From assembly GCA_034432435.1 (NCBI GenBank), contig DAOUBS010000199.1, forward strand, positions 1-10,017: a stretch of 10,017 nucleotides of DNA, given 5' to 3'. The stretch is from JANWYT01 sp034432435 (GTDB lineage: Bacteria > Chloroflexota > Anaerolineae > Aggregatilineales > Phototrophicaceae). Numbering within the stretch: position 1 is the stretch's first letter; the number at the start of each line of letters is the position of its first letter. Both the position numbers and the translations under genes were made by a program. Positions 1 through 5,539 of this stretch are shown piece by piece. Under the pieces are notes generated by a model. It searched no databases and was not told the DNA's origin. It saw only the letters and a list, made by a program, of their open reading frames with translations.

Positions 1-2
1 AC

Positions 3-36
3 AGAAGGGCTTCTCTAAGATTCGAGAAGCCCTTCT
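3..36. terminator. Intrinsic terminator hairpin, probably bidirectional
   Basis: A perfect 13-bp inverted repeat (3-15 with 24-36) encloses an 8-nt loop. It is followed on the plus strand by TCATTTTC and preceded by too little sequence to judge the minus side. It probably ends a gene lying left of the window and insulates the guanylate kinase gene that begins just after it. Confidence 0.7.
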
Positions 37-98
37 TCATTTTCGGCTATATGCTGAATAATAGAACGAAACACAAAGCCAACACTGGACACTCATCC

Positions 99-725
99 AT
101 GACATCAACACCAGCAGTGGGCAAGTTTATCGTCATAGTCGGGCCGGGCGGTGTGGGCAAGGACACGCTCATGAAATGCGCGCTAGACGAGCTGGCAAAC
201 AGCCGCGTGCCCGTGCATCCGCTCGTCACCGCGACCACCCGCCCCCCCCGTTCAGGTGAAGTAGACGGCGTGTCTTACCACTTCAAGACACACGACGAAT
301 TCCGCCGCATGATCGACCAAGACGAGCTGATCGAACATCAAGAGGTGACGAGCGGTAACTTCTACGGCATCCCACGCGCCAGCGTCGACGACATCGTCCA
401 GCGCGGCGAGCACGTCATGGGTGACATCGACATCTACGGCGCGATGTACGTCCGCGAGCACTACCCCAACGCCATCCTGATCTTCATCTCAGTGGGCACG
501 CCTGAGATGAGCGATGAGGAGCGGCTCACTATCATGCGCGAGCGCATGACCCGCCGCGGTGATTCGCCCGCCGCCATCGAAGAACGCATCCGCCGCGCCC
601 GCGACCTTGAGCTGGGTTTTGCGGCGCAGTGCGACAAGATCATCTACAACAACGACCTGACTCAAGCCACTCAAGACTTCGTCAACGCTATTCACGCCTT
701 GACAGAACAGCCCATACAAGACTGA
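99..725 (+). CDS. gmk: Guanylate kinase-like P-loop nucleotide kinase
   Basis: Predicted cytosolic kinase transferring phosphate from ATP to GMP (GMP to GDP). The 208-residue product has a P-loop at residues 15-23 (GPGGVGKDT), the GMP-binding signature TTRPPRSGEVDG at 46-57 followed by VSYHF, a GNFYG segment at 86-90, DIDIYGA at 109-115 (family usual form E[IV]DxQGA) and the RRGD...ERIRRARDLE lid/helix region at 152-171. Length fits the family (about 200 residues). An in-frame ATG at 51 would add 16 polar residues; I prefer 99 because the kinase fold begins right after it, but neither start has a clear ribosome binding site. Odd points: P-loop Asp22 where Gly or Ser is usual, and a few extra residues near 134-140. 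The YgfZ-like gene starts 2 nt downstream, suggesting one transcript. A PhnN-type ribose bisphosphokinase is a less likely alternative, as the GMP-binding motif is well kept. Confidence 0.8.
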   Translation: MTSTPAVGKFIVIVGPGGVGKDTLMKCALDELANSRVPVHPLVTATTRPPRSGEVDGVSYHFKTHDEFRRMIDQDELIEHQEVTSGNFYGIPRASVDDIVQRGEHVMGDIDIYGAMYVREHYPNAILIFISVGTPEMSDEERLTIMRERMTRRGDSPAAIEERIRRARDLELGFAAQCDKIIYNNDLTQATQDFVNAIHALTEQPIQD

Positions 726-727
726 AC

Positions 728-1798
728 ATGACTACCCTAGCCGACCTACACCGCGCACACGGCGCATCCCTCGCACCAGATCACATTCCGCTGCACTACG
801 GCGACCAAGCGCGCGAGTATCGAGCTGCCCTAGAAGCCGCCGTGCTACTCGACCGTTCCCACGAAGGGCGCATCCGCCTCGTCGGGCGCGACGCGCTGAC
901 CCTCATCAATCGCATGTCCACCAACCGTGCTGACGCGCTCGCAGTGGGTGAGGGCTGCGCCACGCTCTTCACCACCGCCACCGCCCGCATCATCGAACGG
1001 GTAGAGGTGCTGCGCCGACCAGACGACGTGCTGCTCATCACGCACCCACCGCGCAGCCAATCGCTGACGGAATACCTCCAGCGCAACATCTTCTTCAACG
1101 ACCAGGTGACCGTAACGAACGTCACTGCGCAGACCGCCAGCTTCGCCCTGCACGGCCCAACCGCGGACGCCGTGGCCGCGCAGCTCACGCCCAACGCGCC
1201 CGACCTGCCGCTTTACAGCTCGGTGGCGCTCGTGCTGGACGGTCACCCGGTGACGGTCACACGCCGCAAGCCGCTCGTCGTCTCGCATTGGCTGGTCATC
1301 TGTGAAGCAGAGACCGCCGCCGCGGTCTACCAACATCTGCTCGCGTTAGGTCAGCCTCACAGCCTTACGCCGGCTGGGTCGCTCGTCTACAACGTGCTGC
1401 GCATTCGCGCGGGGATGCCTTCCTTGCCGGAGTTGAACGAGCAGTACATCCCGCTAGAGCTTGGCCTCTGGGACGAGGTGAGCTTCCACAAGGGCTGCTA
1501 CATCGGCCAAGAGATCATCGCCCGCATGGACAGCCGTGAGCGGCTGGCGCGCGTGCTCGTGCGCTTGCGGTCCACCGCACCGCTTCATGCGCCCCAGCCG
1601 CTGACGAACAACGGCGCGCAAGTGGGCGAGGTAACGAGCGCGGTCACGTCGCCGCTTGGTGAACAGTTTGCGATGGGGGTCGTCAAGACGGCGCACGCTG
1701 CCGCAGGCACAGCGCTGACAGCAGGCAGCACTGACGTCACCGTTGGGGAACTGCTCGGCACGCAGCCGGAGTGGTTGCAGGGGGCATCTGAAGCTTAA
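728..1798 (+). CDS. ygfZ: YgfZ/GcvT-type folate-binding protein
   Basis: Member of the aminomethyltransferase-fold family represented by E. coli YgfZ, a tetrahydrofolate-binding protein that supports assembly or repair of Fe-S enzymes such as MiaB; it is not the glycine cleavage T protein. The 356-residue product shows the diagnostic KGCYIGQE motif at residues 255-262, including the family's conserved Cys, preceded by an RIRAGMP segment (225-231) and followed by a C-terminal barrel-like domain (about 275-345). An LFTTATARI strand (80-88) and a SFALHGP segment (138-144) fit the N-terminal folate-binding fold. Start 728 is chosen because it lies 2 nt after the upstream kinase stop and begins the family-like N-terminus; upstream in-frame codons only read through the kinase gene. 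No clear Shine-Dalgarno is visible, so translational coupling is likely. Its TAA shares bases with the stop of the convergent gene. Confidence 0.87.
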   Translation: MTTLADLHRAHGASLAPDHIPLHYGDQAREYRAALEAAVLLDRSHEGRIRLVGRDALTLINRMSTNRADALAVGEGCATLFTTATARIIERVEVLRRPDDVLLITHPPRSQSLTEYLQRNIFFNDQVTVTNVTAQTASFALHGPTADAVAAQLTPNAPDLPLYSSVALVLDGHPVTVTRRKPLVVSHWLVICEAETAAAVYQHLLALGQPHSLTPAGSLVYNVLRIRAGMPSLPELNEQYIPLELGLWDEVSFHKGCYIGQEIIARMDSRERLARVLVRLRSTAPLHAPQPLTNNGAQVGEVTSAVTSPLGEQFAMGVVKTAHAAAGTALTAGSTDVTVGELLGTQPEWLQGASEA

Positions 1799-2259
1799 GA
1801 GCCGGGCGGTGGCGCGTCAAAGAACAGCGCCCACCACGAATGCCACGCAGGTGGCGTCTCAGTCGCCAGCGGCGACGGCGTGGCAAAGACAACCGCCTCA
1901 GGCGCGGATTGGGCGTCGGCCTGCATCATCGGGAACAGCACCAGCAGCACCTCACCCTCGCGCACCATGCGGCCTTGACTGCGCGCCCACTGCTCGATGA
2001 ACGCATCGCTCTGAACGAAGTTCAGTCGGTCGATCAGCTCGGCTTGCTCGCGGCGAAGCTGTTCGATCTCGTTCTGCACGGCGTCACGCACGCGCCGCAG
2101 TTCACGATCTGCTGTGACGCGGCTGCTGAAGTTCACCGCCAGCATCAGCGCAATCGCCACGATCACCGCGAACATCACCTGTGTGCCGTTGAGCAAGGGC
2201 GGGCGGCGCGGCGCGGGGGCGCTCGGTTCTAACGTCGGATCCTCAAAAACAGTGGCCAT
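1795..2259 (-). CDS. FtsB/DivIC-like septum formation initiator
   Basis: Small bitopic membrane protein of the FtsB/DivIC family, which in other bacteria links with FtsL and FtsQ/DivIB in the divisome. The 154-residue form has a Pro-rich cytoplasmic N-terminus (1-26), one membrane segment (about 27-44), a heptad-like charged coiled coil (about 45-82) and the DivIC-type motif FIEQWARSQGRMVREGE at 87-103. The C-terminus adds a Pro/Thr linker and the Trp/Phe-rich tail WHSWWALFF (139-147), which I associate from memory with Chloroflexota homologues. I chose ATG at 2259; an in-frame TTG at 2292 would add 11 residues, and neither has a strong ribosome binding site. It converges with ygfZ and overlaps its stop codon. 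Family assignment rests on architecture plus the short motif, since this family is poorly conserved. Confidence 0.78.
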   Translation of the reverse strand: MATVFEDPTLEPSAPAPRRPPLLNGTQVMFAVIVAIALMLAVNFSSRVTADRELRRVRDAVQNEIEQLRREQAELIDRLNFVQSDAFIEQWARSQGRMVREGEVLLVLFPMMQADAQSAPEAVVFATPSPLATETPPAWHSWWALFFDAPPPGS

Positions 2260-2315
2260 AGATCTCGAAAAGCGGCTGTTATCTTGGATCAATCATACAC
2301 CATTTAGAAACAAAC

Positions 2316-2336
2316 ATGCTCAGCCGTGCTGAGCAT
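2316..2336 (-). terminator. Intrinsic terminator after tRNA-Leu
   Basis: An 8-bp perfect stem (2316-2323 with 2329-2336) with a 5-nt loop lies 7 nt past the tRNA 3' end. On the minus strand it is followed by the T-rich GTTTGTTTCT. It should end the tRNA transcript and separate it from the FtsB-like gene downstream on the same strand. Confidence 0.7.
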
Positions 2337-2342
2337 TCTGTG

Positions 2343-2424
2343 TGCCGTCGGTGGGAGTCGAACCCACACCCCGTTAAGGACTACGCCCTGAACGTAGCGC
2401 GTCTGCCAATTTCGCCACGACGGC
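2343..2424 (-). tRNA. tRNA-Leu (anticodon CAG)
   Basis: Read on the minus strand, the 7-bp acceptor stem GCCGTCG pairs with CGACGGC, followed by discriminator A at 2343, as expected for Leu. The D arm includes AAATTGGCAGACGC. The anticodon stem CTACG/CGTAG closes the 7-nt loop TTCAGGG, giving anticodon CAG, which reads CUG. A 13-nt variable region (TCCTTAACGGGGT) marks a class II tRNA. The T arm is GTGGG-TTCGACT-CCCAC. The 3' CCA is not encoded (the DNA reads A-CA), so CCA must be added enzymatically. A strong promoter lies directly upstream and a terminator directly downstream, so it is a single-gene transcript. Confidence 0.97.
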
Positions 2425-2436
2425 TAACTGCTATGT

Positions 2437-2464
2437 AGTATAGCGGATCATCGCTCGCTGTCAA
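2437..2464 (-). promoter_or_regulatory. Promoter of tRNA-Leu
   Basis: On the minus strand, a perfect -35 TTGACA (2464-2459) is separated by 16 bp from -10 TATACT (2442-2437). The predicted start near 2430 is about 6 nt before the mature tRNA 5' end at 2424. A second minus-strand TTGACA sits at 2471-2466 but is too far from the -10. Confidence 0.8.
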
Positions 2465-2503
2465 TTGTCAACCCTCTGACAACCGGACATAAACGGTTGA
2501 CAA
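2465..2503. repeat. Inverted repeat / TTGACA-like repeat cluster between promoters
   Basis: TTGTCAACC (2465-2473) and GGTTGACAA (2495-2503) form a perfect 9-bp inverted repeat with a 21-nt spacer. TGACAACCG (2477-2485) offers an alternative pairing, as CAACCG (2480-2485) matches CGGTTG (2494-2499). A further TGTCAA at 2459-2464 serves as the tRNA -35. The repeats lie between a leftward and a possible rightward promoter, so they may be operator half-sites or duplicated -35 elements. Confidence 0.45.
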
Positions 2504-2511
2504 GGTATAAT
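2484..2511 (+). promoter_or_regulatory. Possible rightward promoter with perfect TATAAT
   Basis: TATAAT at 2506-2511 has a 4/6 -35 match, CGGACA, at 2484-2489 with a 16-bp spacer. The more striking TTGACA at 2497-2502 is only 3 bp from the -10 and cannot be its partner. Transcription would start near 2518 and run into a stretch without a confident gene, and may extend into the SH3b-hydrolase gene as a long leader. Confidence 0.4.
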
Positions 2512-2775
2512 CAGGGGGAGACAGGCAAGAAGAGAGTGAGCGATGGAACTGCGCAGTGCTGGCTCAACAGCCTGCCAGAGACGTCGGCGCAGTCGATCGC
2601 CCCCAAACATGAGCGGAATTCTGGCACGCGCATATGTGGCGCGAGGCCCTTTGTTGCCACGATAATCGCCGCGCACGTCACAGCGGCAGACAGCGGAAAC
2701 GTCAATGAGCTGCGGAGGCCACCTATACAAGGGGCATTTGCCGTACAGGCCTACACAGAGAATACCGCAGCGTCC
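2512..2775. other. Stretch without a confident gene between two promoter-like sites
   Basis: About 265 bp between the TATAAT at 2506 and the promoter of the SH3b-hydrolase gene. Two weak plus-strand ORFs overlap here: 2543-2665 (ATG, 40 aa, Arg-rich, begins MELRSAGS) and 2536-2796 (GTG, 86 aa, ends NAKSL). Both are preceded by purine-rich sequence (AAGAAGAGAG), but neither resembles a protein I know, and the longer one runs through the next promoter. I see no tmRNA, RNase P, SRP or 6S signature and only short hairpins. It may be an untranslated leader, a small RNA or a small ORF; I cannot decide from the sequence. Confidence 0.5.
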
Positions 2776-2796
2776 TATAATGCAAAGTCGTTGTGA
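2536..2796 (+). CDS. Doubtful small ORF, 86 aa
   Basis: GTG-started reading frame with purine-rich AAGAAGAGA just upstream and its TGA 15 bp before the SH3b-hydrolase start. G or C fills roughly two thirds of third codon positions, which does not separate it from chance in GC-rich DNA. A hydrophobic patch (VATIIAAHV) is too short and too polar at its flanks for a sure membrane segment. I recognise no family. Against it: it contains the -10 of the next gene, and a competing 40-aa ATG frame overlaps it. Confidence 0.2.
   Translation: MSDGTAQCWLNSLPETSAQSIAPKHERNSGTRICGARPFVATIIAAHVTAADSGNVNELRRPPIQGAFAVQAYTENTAASYNAKSL
2752..2781 (+). promoter_or_regulatory. Promoter of the SH3b-hydrolase gene
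   Basis: Perfect -10 TATAAT at 2776-2781 with a weak -35 TACACA (4/6) at 2752-2757 and an 18-bp spacer. The expected start near 2788 leaves a leader of about 24 nt that carries the AGGAG ribosome binding site at 2798-2802, 9 nt before the ATG at 2812. Confidence 0.55.
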
Positions 2797-2811
2797 CAGG
2801 AGTTCAGAAAC

Positions 2812-4491
2812 ATGACACGATGGATTACGCTGCTGGTGTTGCTCATCGGCGTCGTCAGCGCGCAGGCGCAGGGCGAAGTGCTAGCAGAGGCCAAGCAGCA
2901 GGCCAACGTCCGCGCGACGACGGACACCAACGCCCCCAAAGTGGGCGAAATCTTCAGCGGGACGCAGTACCCCGTCGTTGGCCGCAGCGAGTTCTTCCCG
3001 TGGCTGCTGCTAGCCGACCCCGCCACACGTCAGCCCATCGGTTGGGTCTTTCAAGACCTGCTCAATGTGACGGGCAACCTCGCCACAGTTCCCATCTCTA
3101 ACTTCGTTGTGAGCGGGTCAATCACCAACCCCATCTCGCCTACGCTCGCCGCGCCAGACGTGACCCCGCTCGCCCTGCCGACCAGCCCCGCCAGCCAACC
3201 GACCGCCGCCCCTTCGTTCGCGGTCAGCGGGCGTGTCATGAACGAGGTCAACATCCGCTACGGCCCGTCGATCGAGTTCACGCGGTTAGGTGTTGCCTTC
3301 GCCGGTGAGGTATTCGAGCTAACCGGCTATCACACTCAGTTCCCGTGGGTGCAGATCGCCTACCCCGCGTCGCCCAATGGCCGCGCATGGATCGCCCGCG
3401 ATTTGTTAGAAATTGACGGAAACCTCTTCTCGCTGCCCGCCATCTCAGACACAGTGCTCGCGCTGCCCACGCTCACGCCCACGCCGTCCGTCGTCAGCGT
3501 GGCCAACTCCATCTTCGGCGACCCCGTCCCCCCCCGGCCAGAGTTCCAAGCGTTGGGCGACGCCATCTACTCGCTGATGCTCGAGCGTGGCTTTGACCTT
3601 GAAACGAGCCGCTTTGCCGCCTTCTTCTTGATGGACTTGCAGACTGGCGAGGCCGTCACCGTTGGCAGCGATATCAACTTCAGCGGCACGAGCGTGATGA
3701 AGATCGGCATCTTGGCGCGGCTGTACGCCTCGCTGGTCGCGCCGCCCGACGCGCAGCTTGCCGTGGACATCGCCAACACGATGATTTGTAGCGAGAACAA
3801 CGCCACCAACCGCCTGCTCAGCGTCATCGGCAACGGGGATGCCTTCCGCGGCGCGGATGAGGTCACCCGCATGTTTCAAATCCTCGGCCTGACGCACTCG
3901 TTCATCCTCTCGCCCTACATCGCCGACCCGAACAATCCGCCCGTGCCCCCTGCCCCGTTGACACGTCCCACCACCGGCATCGACCAGACGCGCGCCAACC
4001 CCGACTTTACCAATCAACTCACCGTGTCAGACATGGGCTATCTGCTGGCCAGCATGTATCAGTGCGCCTACGAAGAACGTGGCCCGCTGATCGAACGCTT
4101 CGGCGGGGCCTATGAGCCGCGCGAGTGCCGCCAGATGCTGCATGTGATGAGCAACAACACAGTGGACGCGCTGCTCAAGGCGGGCGTGCCCGAGGGGATC
4201 CGCGTGGCGCACAAGCACGGGTGGATCGCCGACACGCACAGCAACGCCGCCCTGTTCTTCACGCCCGGCGGCAACTACGTAATGGTGATGGCGGTCTACG
4301 GCCCGGGCTTCTTGAACTTCCAGCAGTCCCTGCCGATGATCGCTGAGGCGTCGCGGCTGGTCTACAACTTCTACAACCCCGACGCGCCGCTAGACAAAAT
4401 CCGCGATGGGTTCATCCCCCCCACTGAGAGCTGCAACTATCAGGGCAGCCCGCTCACGATTGACCTGCGCCAGCCGATTTGGGATCAATAA
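2812..4491 (+). CDS. Secreted double-SH3b protein with class A beta-lactamase-like serine hydrolase domain
   Basis: 559-residue exported protein. Residues 1-20 form a signal peptide ending SAQAQ, with signal peptidase I cleavage likely near A19 and no lipobox Cys. Two bacterial SH3 domains follow: about 22-90 (ANVRATTDTNAPKVGEI) and about 137-205 (VNIRYGPSIEFTRLG), each with the N[VI]R start and a GW or AWI strand. They are joined by a Pro/Thr linker (about 107-135), and a second TPTP linker leads to the hydrolase domain (about 240-525). This has SVMK (294-297, SxxK nucleophile motif), SEN (327-329, at the SDN position) and KHG (468-470, at the KTG position), as in the beta-lactamase2-type family. 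I do not see a convincing omega-loop ExxLN motif, so true beta-lactamase activity is doubtful; a role at cell wall peptides is more likely. SH3b domains usually bind peptidoglycan or other wall polymers. AGGAG 9 nt upstream supports the start. Confidence 0.85.
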   Translation: MTRWITLLVLLIGVVSAQAQGEVLAEAKQQANVRATTDTNAPKVGEIFSGTQYPVVGRSEFFPWLLLADPATRQPIGWVFQDLLNVTGNLATVPISNFVVSGSITNPISPTLAAPDVTPLALPTSPASQPTAAPSFAVSGRVMNEVNIRYGPSIEFTRLGVAFAGEVFELTGYHTQFPWVQIAYPASPNGRAWIARDLLEIDGNLFSLPAISDTVLALPTLTPTPSVVSVANSIFGDPVPPRPEFQALGDAIYSLMLERGFDLETSRFAAFFLMDLQTGEAVTVGSDINFSGTSVMKIGILARLYASLVAPPDAQLAVDIANTMICSENNATNRLLSVIGNGDAFRGADEVTRMFQILGLTHSFILSPYIADPNNPPVPPAPLTRPTTGIDQTRANPDFTNQLTVSDMGYLLASMYQCAYEERGPLIERFGGAYEPRECRQMLHVMSNNTVDALLKAGVPEGIRVAHKHGWIADTHSNAALFFTPGGNYVMVMAVYGPGFLNFQQSLPMIAEASRLVYNFYNPDAPLDKIRDGFIPPTESCNYQGSPLTIDLRQPIWDQ

Positions 4492-4503
4492 AAGCCAGCC
4501 ACC

Positions 4504-4543
4504 ACCGACAAGGGGCGGCCCCATGAGCCGCCCCCTAGTCGGT
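4504..4543. terminator. Bidirectional terminator between convergent genes
   Basis: An outer stem ACCGAC/GTCGGT (4504-4509 with 4538-4543) and an inner stem GGGGCGG/CCGCCCC (4512-4518 with 4528-4534) form one long GC-rich hairpin. The plus side is followed by TGTTCTT and the minus side, after 7-8 nt, by CTTTTATT. It lies in the 85-bp gap between the stop of the SH3b-hydrolase gene and the stop of malG and should serve both. Confidence 0.8.
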
Positions 4544-4576
4544 TGTTCTTGCGGTGCACAGGCCAAGAAGCATCGT

Positions 4577-5539
4577 TTAGCCTTTCACTGCGCCTTGTGT
4601 CAAGCCGCCCACGATCTGATCTTGCAAGATCAGATAGAGCGTCACCACAGGCACAGCGGCCACCAGCGCCCCAGCGGCGAACTGCCCCCAGTCGCGGTTG
4701 AAGTCGCTGTTGATGAAGTTGAACAGCCCTACCATCAGCGTCCAGTTCTGCGTATCGCGCAGGATCAAGCGCGCCAGCACGAACTCGTTAAACGTGCCAA
4801 CGAACGCCAGCACGCCCACCACGGCCAGAATCGGGCGAATCAGCGGGAAGATCAACAGCCAAAAGATCTGCCAGTTGGTCGCGCCGTCCACCGTGGCCGA
4901 TTCGTCGATCTCGCGCGGGATCGAGTCGAGGAAGCCCTTCATCAGCAGGGTGTTGATGCCCATCGCGCCCGCCATGTAAACCAGAATGACGCCGCCGAGG
5001 CTGTTCAAGCCGAACGCGCGCAGCCACGTCCAGTCGAGGATGGGCATGATCTGGTTGAGCGTGTCAGACACCTCGTTGATCTGCTGGAGGATCAAGAAGA
5101 GCGCCACCAGCGCCAGCAGGTTCGGGAACACTTGCAGCAGGCGAATCCACAGCAGCAGCGACTGCCGCCCACGGAAGCGGAAACGCGAGAACGAGTAGGC
5201 GCTCAACGCTGTGATGAGCACCGTGAGCACCGTCGAGACCGACGCCACGATGAACGAGTTGAGCAGCCAGCGCCAGAACGGATACACTCGCAGGTTATCG
5301 ATCAGCAGACCGCGGAAGTTGTCTAACAGCCGCGATGGATCGTCTACCCGCGGCAGCAACCCCTGCGTGGAGAGCTGCCCCGTCGGGTTGAGCGCCGACG
5401 AGATGATGAACAACACCGGGAAGAGCGCAAACGCCACGGCAATCACGATCACCGTGTAACGAAGCACTGTGCCAACGATGCGATCACGAGTGCTGGAGGC
5501 CATCCGCCCCCGCTCGAAGGTTGCAGCCGCCTTAGGCAT
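4577..5539 (-). CDS. malG: MalG-like ABC sugar transporter permease
   Basis: Inner permease subunit of a carbohydrate ABC importer (MalG family, binding-protein-dependent transport inner membrane component). The 320-residue product has about six membrane segments (near 25-48, 92-116, 128-150, 182-200, 228-250, 288-306). Its EAA loop at 212-236 (ESATVDGATNWQIFWLLIFP) is the cytoplasmic contact for the ATPase. The N-terminal PVLFIISSALNP region and C-terminal GGLTQGAVKG are typical: MalG-type permeases commonly end in GGL..GA.KG. The ATG at 5539 overlaps the last 8 nt of malF (ATGCCTAA), and AAAGGA stands 9 nt upstream of it; a Met at residue 13 is an alternative. It is the last gene of the operon, followed by the 4504-4543 terminator, and no ATPase gene follows. 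Confidence 0.95.
   Translation of the reverse strand: MPKAAATFERGRMASSTRDRIVGTVLRYTVIVIAVAFALFPVLFIISSALNPTGQLSTQGLLPRVDDPSRLLDNFRGLLIDNLRVYPFWRWLLNSFIVASVSTVLTVLITALSAYSFSRFRFRGRQSLLLWIRLLQVFPNLLALVALFLILQQINEVSDTLNQIMPILDWTWLRAFGLNSLGGVILVYMAGAMGINTLLMKGFLDSIPREIDESATVDGATNWQIFWLLIFPLIRPILAVVGVLAFVGTFNEFVLARLILRDTQNWTLMVGLFNFINSDFNRDWGQFAAGALVAAVPVVTLYLILQDQIVGGLTQGAVKG

Noticed and set aside
629..727. Longer N-terminus for the YgfZ-like protein
   Set aside because: These codons lie in the kinase gene in another frame; the ATG at 728, right after the kinase stop, begins the family-like sequence.
2497..2511. TTGACA followed closely by TATAAT as a consensus promoter
   Set aside because: Only 3 bp separate them; a sigma70 spacer is 16-18 bp, so they cannot form one promoter. 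The TATAAT was paired with CGGACA instead.
2461..2730. Minus-strand 89-codon frame in the spacer
   Set aside because: It covers promoter elements on both sides, lacks a ribosome binding site and resembles nothing known.
2812..4491. Calling the SH3b protein an antibiotic-resistance beta-lactamase
   Set aside because: The fold motifs are present, but SDN and KTG are altered and no deacylating Glu motif is visible; only a beta-lactamase-like domain is claimed.
4406..5326. Long plus-strand open frame (306 codons)
   Set aside because: It is antisense to malG, has a Gln/Arg/His-rich composition typical of shadow frames, and runs through the terminator region.
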